A DNA stretch of 7,618 nucleotides, from the NCBI GenBank assembly GCA_014859985.1, contig JACZKN010000541.1:1-7618 (forward strand), given 5' to 3'. Source of the stretch: Candidatus Krumholzibacteriia bacterium (lineage in GTDB: Bacteria; Krumholzibacteriota; Krumholzibacteriia; LZORAL124-64-63). The notes under the pieces were generated by a model. The model searched no databases. It had not been told where the DNA came from and was given only the letters and a program-made list of their open reading frames with translations. Positions 1 to 5,738 of this stretch are shown one piece after another. The translations under genes and the position numbers were made by a program. How positions within the stretch are numbered: the first letter of the stretch is position 1; the number at the start of each line of letters is the position of its first letter.

Positions 1-84
1 GGCGGGACCTTTCGGCAGGGGAAATGCGACGGAACGGGGCGAGGGTACCCCGGACGGCGGCGGTCACGCAAGGGGAGGGGAGGA

Positions 85-160
85 TGGAGCGGGCTACGAG
101 GTTCGAACTCGCGACCCTCAGCTTGGGAAGCTGATGCTCTACCAACTGAGCTAAGCCCGC
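85..160 (-). tRNA. tRNA-Gly (anticodon CCC)
   Basis: Read on the minus strand this folds into a complete 76-nt cloverleaf. The 7-bp acceptor stem pairs GCGGGCT with AGCCCGC, the D stem pairs GCTC with GAGC, and the anticodon stem pairs TCAGC with GCTGA around the loop TTCCCAA, which gives anticodon CCC and reads GGG glycine codons. The T arm has a TTCGAAC loop with one G-T wobble at the base of its stem. Discriminator T is followed by an encoded CCA (85-87). It is transcribed divergently from the protein-coding run to its right and has its own promoter 13 nt upstream. No T-rich terminator is visible in the 84 bases that follow it, so the transcript may continue out of the window. Confidence 0.97.
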
Positions 161-172
161 TCCGGACCGCCT

Positions 173-201
173 AATCTAACCGGGCCAGCGCCCGCTGTCA
201 A
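173..201 (-). promoter_or_regulatory. sigma70-type promoter for tRNA-Gly
   Basis: On the minus strand a perfect -35 hexamer TTGACA (196-201) is followed after 17 nt by TAGATT (173-178), which matches 4 of 6 bases of the -10 consensus. The tRNA 5' end lies 12 nt beyond the -10 box, so transcription would start a few bases before the mature tRNA, as is typical of tRNA genes. The hexamers and spacing are seen directly; promoter activity is inferred. Confidence 0.8.
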
Positions 202-274
202 CCGCGCCAGGCCACCGCACCCCCTTGCCCCGCCGCCGCTTGCGCCCCCGCCACCGGTGTGCTTGACTGTGCCC

Positions 275-1699
275 ATGATCGCGCTCATCCGACCCTTCCC
301 GGCTCCCCTGGACCGCCTGCACGATTGGCGGCCCGGCGACCATGTCACCCACCTGGACGGCCGCCCCGTCGAGGACATCCTCGACCTCTACTACTACACC
401 CCCGAGGACCGGCGCCTGGCCCTGACCATCCGGCGCGGCGACGGGGCCGAGGCGAACGTGCGCCTGGACCCCGCGGACATCGACGCGGTCACCGCCTGCT
501 TCGCGCCGCTTGAGTTCAAGACCTGCGCCTGCGACTGCGTCTTCTGCTTCATCGACCAGAACCCGGCCGGGATGCGCGACCAGGTGTATGTGAAGGACGA
601 GGACTACCGCTTCAGCTTCCTCTACGGCAACTACATCACCCTGACCAGCCTGGGCAAGCGGGGCCTGCAGCGCATCAAGGAGCAGCGCATGTCGCCGCTC
701 TACGTCTCGGTGCACGCCACCGACATCGACGTGCGCACCCGCATGCTGGGCATCAAGCGGCGCATGGACGTCGTCGCGATGCTGCGGGACCTGGCCGAGG
801 CGGGCATCGAGATCCACACCCAGGTGGTGCTGTGCCCCGGCTGGAACGACGGCGCTATCCTCGAGCAGACCTTCCGCGAGCTGCTGGAACTGGGCACGCC
901 GCTCGAGGAGGACGACGCGCCGTTCAGGGCCGTCACCGACCGCGGCTTCGGCTACGACCGGCTGGACGATGACGAGGAGCAGGATGAACCGGCACCCGTC
1001 GCCGCGCCCGCCGGCCCGGGGGGCGTGCGCTCCTTGGCCATCGTCCCGGTGGGGCTGTCGGCCCACCGCAAGGGCCTGACCCGGCTCGACCCGGTCACGC
1101 CCGAGGTCGCCGCCCTGGCCATCGACCAGGTGGCCGGCTGGCAGGAGGAGGCCCGGGCCCGCCTGGGCTACTCCTTCGTCTACCTGAGCGACGAGTTCTA
1201 CCTGATGGCCGGCCGGCCGTTTCCGCCGACCGTCACCTACGACGGCTTCTGGCAGGTGGACAACGCCATCGGCCTGACCCCGCGCCTGCGCGACACCTGG
1301 GCCGAGGAGCTCGGCTGGGCCGTCGCCGACGGCGGTCCGCCCCGCTCGGCCCTGACGGTGCTGACGGGCGAGCTGGCGGCCCGGGCCTGGCGCCGGGAAT
1401 TCACCCCGGTCCTGGAGGCGTCCGGCGCCCCGCCGGTGGAGGTGGTCGGCGTCGCCAACGGCTTCTACGGCCACACCGTGACCGTGGCCGGCCTGCTCGC
1501 GGGCGCGGACCTGCGGCGGGCCCTGCTCGAACTGCCGCCCGGGCCCCGCCGCCGGGTGGTGCTGTCGCCGCGGGTCTTCAACGCAGACGACCTTACCCTC
1601 GACGGGATGACCCTGGAAGAGGTCACCGCCGGCTCTCCGCACGAGGTCCTGGTGGGCGAGGAGGACGGCTTTGTTGATTTCTGGGTGCGGCTGGGCTAG
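275..1699 (+). CDS. DUF512 family Fe-S protein (PDZ-like + radical SAM-like, COG1625 type)
   Basis: This is a 474-residue protein of the DUF512 family, described as Fe-S oxidoreductases related to NifB/MoaA. Its reaction is unknown. Residues about 1-65 form a PDZ-like domain (RPGDHVTHLDGRPVEDILD). The cluster motif is CX3CX2C at C84, C88 and C91, followed by the family signature FCFIDQNPAGMRDQVYVKDED and by SFLYGNYITLT and PLYVSVHATD. The C-terminal DUF512 half carries VRSLAIVPVGLSAHR, YLSDEFYLMAGRPFPP and VEVVGVANGFYGHTVTVAGLL. Between these halves is an unusual acidic, Pro/Ala-rich insertion of about 40 residues (near 210-250). An additional Cys (C86) sits inside the cluster motif. I chose ATG 275 because its N-terminus fits the family; GTG 257, TTG 263 and GTG 269 are in-frame alternatives. 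No convincing ribosome binding site precedes any of them, so a leaderless or weakly initiated message is possible. Family identity is firm and function is not known. Confidence 0.93.
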   Translation: MIALIRPFPAPLDRLHDWRPGDHVTHLDGRPVEDILDLYYYTPEDRRLALTIRRGDGAEANVRLDPADIDAVTACFAPLEFKTCACDCVFCFIDQNPAGMRDQVYVKDEDYRFSFLYGNYITLTSLGKRGLQRIKEQRMSPLYVSVHATDIDVRTRMLGIKRRMDVVAMLRDLAEAGIEIHTQVVLCPGWNDGAILEQTFRELLELGTPLEEDDAPFRAVTDRGFGYDRLDDDEEQDEPAPVAAPAGPGGVRSLAIVPVGLSAHRKGLTRLDPVTPEVAALAIDQVAGWQEEARARLGYSFVYLSDEFYLMAGRPFPPTVTYDGFWQVDNAIGLTPRLRDTWAEELGWAVADGGPPRSALTVLTGELAARAWRREFTPVLEASGAPPVEVVGVANGFYGHTVTVAGLLAGADLRRALLELPPGPRRRVVLSPRVFNADDLTLDGMTLEEVTAGSPHEVLVGEEDGFVDFWVRLG

Positions 1700-1706
1700 T
1701 TTCGCG

Positions 1707-1737
1707 GGGGAGCGGGCGCCCTTCGCGGCCGTTCCCC
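1707..1737 (+). other. GC-rich hairpin between the DUF512 gene and der
   Basis: In the 79-nt gap, GGGGAGCGG (1707-1715) can pair with CCGTTCCCC (1729-1737): nine consecutive pairs including one G-T, with a 13-nt loop. Only a weak pyrimidine run (gtcgtcttt) follows, so this is at best a partial terminator, processing site or attenuator. GC-rich sequence makes chance hairpins common. Confidence 0.3.
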
Positions 1738-1769
1738 GTCGTCTTTGACGCGCCGCCCGCCGCGGCCCC

Positions 1770-1773
1770 GAGG
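1770..1773 (+). promoter_or_regulatory. ribosome binding site of der
   Basis: GAGG lies 5 nt upstream of the GTG at 1779. It supports GTG as the start codon of der, which the conserved N-terminus (VAIVGRPNVGKS) also requires. Confidence 0.6.
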
Positions 1774-1778
1774 TTCCC

Positions 1779-3092
<1,314 letters not shown>

Positions 3093-3122
3093 GCGCCCCG
3101 GCTTCAACCGGAACGGGAATCC

Positions 3123-3779
3123 ATGCTGCTGATCCTCTTCCTGCTCATCGCTTTCGCCCTCGGCTCGGTCCCCTTCAGCTTCATCATCGGCAAGCGGGTG
3201 CGGGGGATCGACCTCCGCGAGCACGGCAGCGGCAACCTGGGAGCCACCAACGTCTTCCGGACCCTCGGGACCGGCTGGGGCAGCCTCTGCCTGTTCCTGG
3301 ACATGGCCAAGGGAGCGGCCGCCGTGCTGCTGATGACCCTGCTGGTGGCCAGCTGGCCCCACGGCGAGCCCACCCCGTTCCACATTCCCGCCGACCTTTT
3401 CCGCATCTTCGCGGGCTTTTTGGCCGCCGTGGGCCACACCTTCAGCCCCTTCGTCCGCTTCCACGGGGGCAAAGGCGTCGCCACCACCGCGGGGGCCTTC
3501 GCGGTGCTGGCGCCCTACGCCACCATCGTGGCGGTGGTGGTGTTCGTGGCGGTGTTCCTGACCACGCGCATCGTCTCGTTGGGCAGCATCGCCGCCGCCA
3601 GCGTCCTGCCCTTGGCGGTGGCCTTCTTCGAGGTGCTGTCGGACGAGGTCTCTTCCACCATCATCGTCTTCGTGGCCCTGGCCTGCGGCTGGGTCATCTT
3701 CAAGCATCGGGGCAACATCGCCCGCATCCGGGCCGGCACCGAGGCCAAGGTGGGGGACAACGGCAAAGGTCGGACATGA
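3123..3779 (+). CDS. plsY: acyl-phosphate:glycerol-3-phosphate acyltransferase PlsY
   Basis: PlsY is an integral membrane enzyme that transfers the acyl chain from acyl-phosphate to sn-glycerol-3-phosphate, making lysophosphatidic acid, the first committed phospholipid intermediate. The 218-residue protein is very hydrophobic and begins with a membrane segment (LLILFLLIAFALG). Family motifs are present: GSGNLGATN (35-43), DMAKG, GHTFSPF (from G104) followed by FHGGKGVAT (GGKG at 115-118), and the later TRIVSLGSIAAAS segment. The start is ATG, preceded only by a weak purine-rich stretch (cgggaa). Its stop codon overlaps the gpsA start in ATGA, which suggests translational coupling with the enzyme that makes its substrate. 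Confidence 0.97.
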   Translation: MLLILFLLIAFALGSVPFSFIIGKRVRGIDLREHGSGNLGATNVFRTLGTGWGSLCLFLDMAKGAAAVLLMTLLVASWPHGEPTPFHIPADLFRIFAGFLAAVGHTFSPFVRFHGGKGVATTAGAFAVLAPYATIVAVVVFVAVFLTTRIVSLGSIAAASVLPLAVAFFEVLSDEVSSTIIVFVALACGWVIFKHRGNIARIRAGTEAKVGDNGKGRT

Positions 3780-4795
3780 AGGCGGCCATCCTCGGCACCG
3801 GCGCCTGGGCGTCGGCCTTCGGCCGGCACCTGTGCCACAAGTGGGAGCGCGTCGTGCTCTGGGGCGTCAAGCCCGAGCAGGTCGACAGCATCAACCAGAC
3901 CGGCACCAACCCCGCCTTCCTGCCCGGCATCCTGCTGCCGCCGAACCTGCGCGCCACCCTCGACCTGGACGATTGCCTGAGCCACGCCGACGTGGTCTTC
4001 AGCGTGGTGCCCAGCCAGGTAGTGCGCGAGGTGATGGCCAAGGTGGCCGCCAGCGAGGCCCTGCCCCGGGGCGTCCCCGTGATCAACCTGGCCAAGGGTT
4101 TCGAGGTCAAGACCCTCGAGCGCCTGTCCCAGGTGATCGACGAGGAACTGGCCCGGTCCGGGCGCCGCGCCGAACACCCCGTCGGGGTCCTGCTCGGCCC
4201 CAGCCACGCCGAGGAGGTGGCCCTCGAACTGCCGACCGCGGTGGTGCTGTCGGGCCAACCCGGAGGCGACTGGAGCCATTGGCAGACCTGGATCTCCGGA
4301 CCGTTCTTCAGGGTCTACACCAATGCCGACATGACCGGCGTGGAAATCGCCACCGGTTTCAAGAACATCATCGCCCTGGCCGTGGGCATGGCCGACGGCC
4401 TGGGCACCGGCGACAACACCCGCGGCACCATCATGACGCGCGGCATGGTGGAGCTGTCCCGCCTGGGCTGCGCCCTGGGCGGGCGGCCGGAGACCTTCAG
4501 CGGCCTGGCCGGATTCGGCGACATGATCACCACCTGCATCAGCCGCCACAGCCGCAACCGCAATTTCGGCCAGGCGGTGACCGAGGGCACGGAGGGTCCC
4601 CAGAAGCTGCTCGAACGCCAGGTCCAGGTGGTGGAGGGGGTCTACATGACCCAGGCCGCCTTGAAGTTGAGTGAGAAACACGGCATTGAACTTCCTATTA
4701 CCAAACAGGTTCATGATGTGCTATTCTCCGGGAAACCGCCGCGGCAGGCCATGCGCGAACTGATGGAGCGCCAGCTGCGGCCTGAGCTGGAATAG
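3776..4795 (+). CDS. gpsA: NAD(P)H-dependent glycerol-3-phosphate dehydrogenase GpsA
   Basis: GpsA is a cytoplasmic enzyme that reduces dihydroxyacetone phosphate to sn-glycerol-3-phosphate for phospholipid synthesis, the substrate of PlsY encoded just upstream. The 339-residue protein is of standard length. It opens with the dinucleotide-binding motif GTGAWASAFG; the family usually has GxGxWGTA, so W-A-S here is a mild variation. NLAKGFE contains K107, and LGPSHAEEV (GPS from G141) is the usual signature. The C-terminal domain has GFKNIIALAVGMADGLGTGDN, with K196 in the expected catalytic-lysine position, then MTRGMVELSRLG and ISRHSRNRNFG. The ATG is embedded in ATGA with the plsY stop, and AAAGG lies 6 nt upstream. 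The last 130 or so bases include a clearly lower-GC stretch (about 4660-4735) unlike the rest of the gene. Confidence 0.98.
   Translation: MKAAILGTGAWASAFGRHLCHKWERVVLWGVKPEQVDSINQTGTNPAFLPGILLPPNLRATLDLDDCLSHADVVFSVVPSQVVREVMAKVAASEALPRGVPVINLAKGFEVKTLERLSQVIDEELARSGRRAEHPVGVLLGPSHAEEVALELPTAVVLSGQPGGDWSHWQTWISGPFFRVYTNADMTGVEIATGFKNIIALAVGMADGLGTGDNTRGTIMTRGMVELSRLGCALGGRPETFSGLAGFGDMITTCISRHSRNRNFGQAVTEGTEGPQKLLERQVQVVEGVYMTQAALKLSEKHGIELPITKQVHDVLFSGKPPRQAMRELMERQLRPELE
4698..4727 (+). promoter_or_regulatory. possible promoter for merR inside the gpsA 3' end
   Basis: TTACCA (4698-4703) and TATTCT (4722-4727) are separated by 18 nt. Each matches 4 of 6 consensus bases, and they lie in the most AT-rich stretch of this neighbourhood, about 130 nt before the merR start. 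The match is weak and lies within coding sequence; merR could equally be read through from gpsA. Confidence 0.25.
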
Positions 4796-4804
4796 GGCCG
4801 CGGG

Positions 4805-4813
4805 GGAAGTTCC
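4805..4813 (+). promoter_or_regulatory. palindrome GGAAGTTCC upstream of merR (candidate operator)
   Basis: A perfect 9-bp palindrome with a central G lies in the gpsA-merR gap, 45 nt before the merR start codon. It extends to an imperfect inverted repeat at 4800-4818 with one mismatch. Its reverse complement recurs immediately after merR (5293-5301). A role as a binding site for the adjacent regulator is inference only. Confidence 0.35.
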
Positions 4814-4847
4814 GCCGCTGGGGGGCGACGGAGGTCCCGGGATCGCC

Positions 4848-4853
4848 GGAGGG
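4848..4853 (+). promoter_or_regulatory. ribosome binding site of merR
   Basis: GGAGGG lies 5 nt before the ATG at 4859. It is the strongest Shine-Dalgarno match in the window and fixes the merR start. Confidence 0.85.
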
Positions 4854-4858
4854 TCACC

Positions 4859-5284
4859 ATGGAGTATCCCAGCAAGCTCTACTACTCGATCAGCGAGGTC
4901 GCCGAGATCACCGGCGTCAAGGCCCACGTGCTGCGCTACTGGGAGTCCGAGTTCCCCACCCTCAGCCCCAAGAAGACCCGCGCCGGCGCCCGCCGCTACC
5001 GGCAGAAGGACATCCAGGAGATCGAGGCCATCAAGAGCCTCCTCTACAACCAGGGCTTCAAGATCGCCGGGGCCCGCAAGCAGCGGCGCGAGGCCCGCAA
5101 GGCGGAAGCGGACCAGCCCGCGCCGGCGGCACCCCAGCTGGCCATGGGCTTCGACCGCATGGACAACGCCGAACGCCTGGCCCACGTGCGCAGGGAACTG
5201 CAGGAGGTCCTGGGCCTGATCCAGGCGCTGCGCCTTGCTGCCCCGGCCGTGGCCAAGCCGAAGGCGAAGAAGGCCGAAGGCTGA
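4859..5284 (+). CDS. MerR-family transcriptional regulator (short, HTH + lysine-rich tail)
   Basis: This is a 141-residue DNA-binding protein of the MerR superfamily. Residues 7-48 form the winged helix-turn-helix: LYYSISEVAEITGVKAHVLR, then YWESEFPTL and the wing KKTRAGARRY. After the DNA-binding head comes a basic helix (about 50-85), an Ala/Pro linker and a short amphipathic helix (about 98-125) that could mediate dimerisation. The tail is rich in Lys and Ala. There is no recognisable effector domain and no cysteine that would suggest metal or redox sensing, so the signal is unknown. The start is ATG with a strong GGAGGG ribosome binding site. It lies 63 nt after gpsA and 121 nt before tRNA-Pro. 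Matching GGAA(G/C)TTCC palindromes flank the gene and might be its targets. Family assignment is confident; regulated genes are not known. Confidence 0.93.
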   Translation: MEYPSKLYYSISEVAEITGVKAHVLRYWESEFPTLSPKKTRAGARRYRQKDIQEIEAIKSLLYNQGFKIAGARKQRREARKAEADQPAPAAPQLAMGFDRMDNAERLAHVRRELQEVLGLIQALRLAAPAVAKPKAKKAEG

Positions 5285-5292
5285 GCGCGGCC

Positions 5293-5301
5293 GGAACTTC
5301 C
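5293..5301 (+). promoter_or_regulatory. palindrome GGAACTTCC just after merR (candidate operator)
   Basis: Nine bases after the merR stop, GCCGGAACTTCCGGC (5290-5304) is a perfect 15-nt inverted repeat with a one-base centre. Its core is the reverse complement of the palindrome upstream of merR. It lies about 15 nt before the putative -35 box of tRNA-Pro. No T-run follows, so a terminator function is unlikely. Confidence 0.35.
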
Positions 5302-5316
5302 GGCGGCAATTGCGCC

Positions 5317-5345
5317 TTGTGGCCCCGGGGGCGGGGTATTACATT
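5317..5345 (+). promoter_or_regulatory. putative promoter for tRNA-Pro
   Basis: TTGTGG (5317-5322) and TACATT (5340-5345) are separated by 17 nt. The -35 box is a weak 3 of 6 match and the -10 a 4 of 6 match, in an otherwise GC-dominated gap. Transcription would begin about 50 nt before the mature tRNA, leaving a 5' leader for RNase P to remove. Read-through from merR is the alternative. Confidence 0.4.
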
Positions 5346-5354
5346 GTGGCCCCG
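5317..5354 (+). repeat. 11-bp direct repeat TTGTGGCCCCG (two copies)
   Basis: TTGTGGCCCCG occurs at 5317-5327 and again at 5344-5354, 27 bp apart start to start. The copies bracket the putative -10 region upstream of tRNA-Pro. The repeat itself is exact; its function is unknown. Confidence 0.7.
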
Positions 5355-5405
5355 CAGCACCCCTGCCGGCACCGGTGCAAGCCGGCGGCCGGCGCTGCAT
5401 CCGGT

Positions 5406-5482
5406 CGGGACGTGGCGCAGCCCGGTAGCGCACTTGCATGGGGGGCAAGGGGTCGCGAGTTCAAATCTCGCCGTCCCGACCA
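5406..5482 (+). tRNA. tRNA-Pro (anticodon GGG)
   Basis: A complete 77-nt cloverleaf. The acceptor stem pairs CGGGACG with CGTCCCG, the D stem pairs GCGC with GCGC, and the anticodon stem pairs CTTGC with GCAAG around the loop ATGGGGG, giving anticodon GGG (reads CCC and CCU proline codons). G follows the anticodon at position 37, as expected for tRNA-Pro. The T arm pairs GCGAG with CTCGC around TTCAAAT. Discriminator A is followed by encoded CCA (5480-5482). It lies 121 nt after merR and is followed 20 nt later by a strong terminator. Confidence 0.97.
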
Positions 5483-5501
5483 TCTAAAATGTTTCGAGGA
5501 G

Positions 5502-5537
5502 ACGGGTTGTCCGGAGGGGCGGCTCGTTTTTTCTTTT
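5502..5537 (+). terminator. intrinsic terminator after tRNA-Pro
   Basis: ACGGGTTGTCC (5502-5512) pairs with GGGCGGCTCGT (5517-5527) around a GGAG tetraloop: 11 consecutive pairs, several of them G-T. The stem runs directly into TTTTTTCTTTT (5527-5537). This T-tract is unique in the window and is a textbook rho-independent signal. It closes the tRNA-Pro transcript and insulates the next gene. Confidence 0.85.
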
Positions 5538-5580
5538 CCGGCGACCGGCCGGGCCCACCGGGGGGCCCTCTCGGCGAGCA

Positions 5581-5610
5581 TTGACAGTACACTCTCGAAA
5601 TCCCTATCCT
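5581..5610 (+). promoter_or_regulatory. sigma70-type promoter of the Ycf48-repeat lipoprotein gene
   Basis: A perfect TTGACA (5581-5586) is followed after 18 nt by TATCCT (5605-5610), a 4 of 6 match to the -10 consensus. The spacer is AT-richer than its surroundings. Transcription would start near 5617, giving a leader of about 120 nt before the ATG at 5739. It lies just downstream of the tRNA-Pro terminator, as expected for an independent unit. Confidence 0.7.
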
Positions 5611-5618
5611 CATCCCAT

Positions 5619-5719
5619 CTCGACCGCGCCCGCCGCTCGAGGACACGATCGCACCGGCGCCTGCGTTGCGCGGTGCCGGTCACGGTCATCACGCGCGATC
5701 CCGTTCTCGACGGGGTCGC
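5619..5719 (+). promoter_or_regulatory. structured 5' leader with successive hairpins
   Basis: Within the predicted leader, three hairpins follow one another. The first pairs CTCGA (5619-5623) with TCGAG (5637-5641). The second pairs ACCGGCGCC (5653-5661) with GGTGCCGGT (5672-5680) over nine pairs including one G-T. The third pairs GCGATCCCG (5695-5703) with CGGGGTCGC (5711-5719) over nine pairs including one T-G and with a 7-nt loop. The third ends 4 nt before the AAGGGGG ribosome binding site. The middle element has an alternative fold (5651-5676). It matches no riboswitch class I know, and chance pairing in GC-rich DNA cannot be excluded. Confidence 0.35.
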
Positions 5720-5723
5720 CGTC

Positions 5724-5730
5724 AAGGGGG
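5724..5730 (+). promoter_or_regulatory. ribosome binding site of the lipoprotein gene
   Basis: AAGGGGG lies 8 nt before the ATG at 5739. It supports that ATG, which is followed immediately by a signal peptide, over the much longer open frame that extends upstream without a stop. Confidence 0.7.
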
Positions 5731-5738
5731 CATGGTCC

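Noticed and set aside
1..84. Possible gene or regulatory element at the left edge
   Set aside because: Too short for a supported reading frame. The only notable sequence is a GGGTACCC palindrome with no interpretable context.
263..268. TTGACT as a -35 box for the DUF512 gene
   Set aside because: No -10 element lies at a suitable distance, and a start downstream of it would remove the PDZ-like N-terminus.
4800..4818. Inverted repeat after gpsA as a transcription terminator
   Set aside because: The loop would be tiny, the stem has a mismatch and no T-tract follows. It is better considered as a protein-binding palindrome.
5440..5500. tRNA-Pro 3' end as a phage or island attachment site
   Set aside because: No duplicated tRNA 3' segment, integrase or atypical cargo lies downstream; the gene is followed directly by its terminator.
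5551..5568. GGGCCC inverted repeat after the tRNA-Pro terminator as a second terminator
   Set aside because: The stem is only six pairs and no T-run follows; GC-rich sequence gives such repeats by chance.
5235..5738. Upstream extension of the lipoprotein frame through the merR end, tRNA-Pro and terminator
   Set aside because: It would translate across a tRNA gene and an intrinsic terminator. The ATG at 5739 has its own ribosome binding site and signal peptide.
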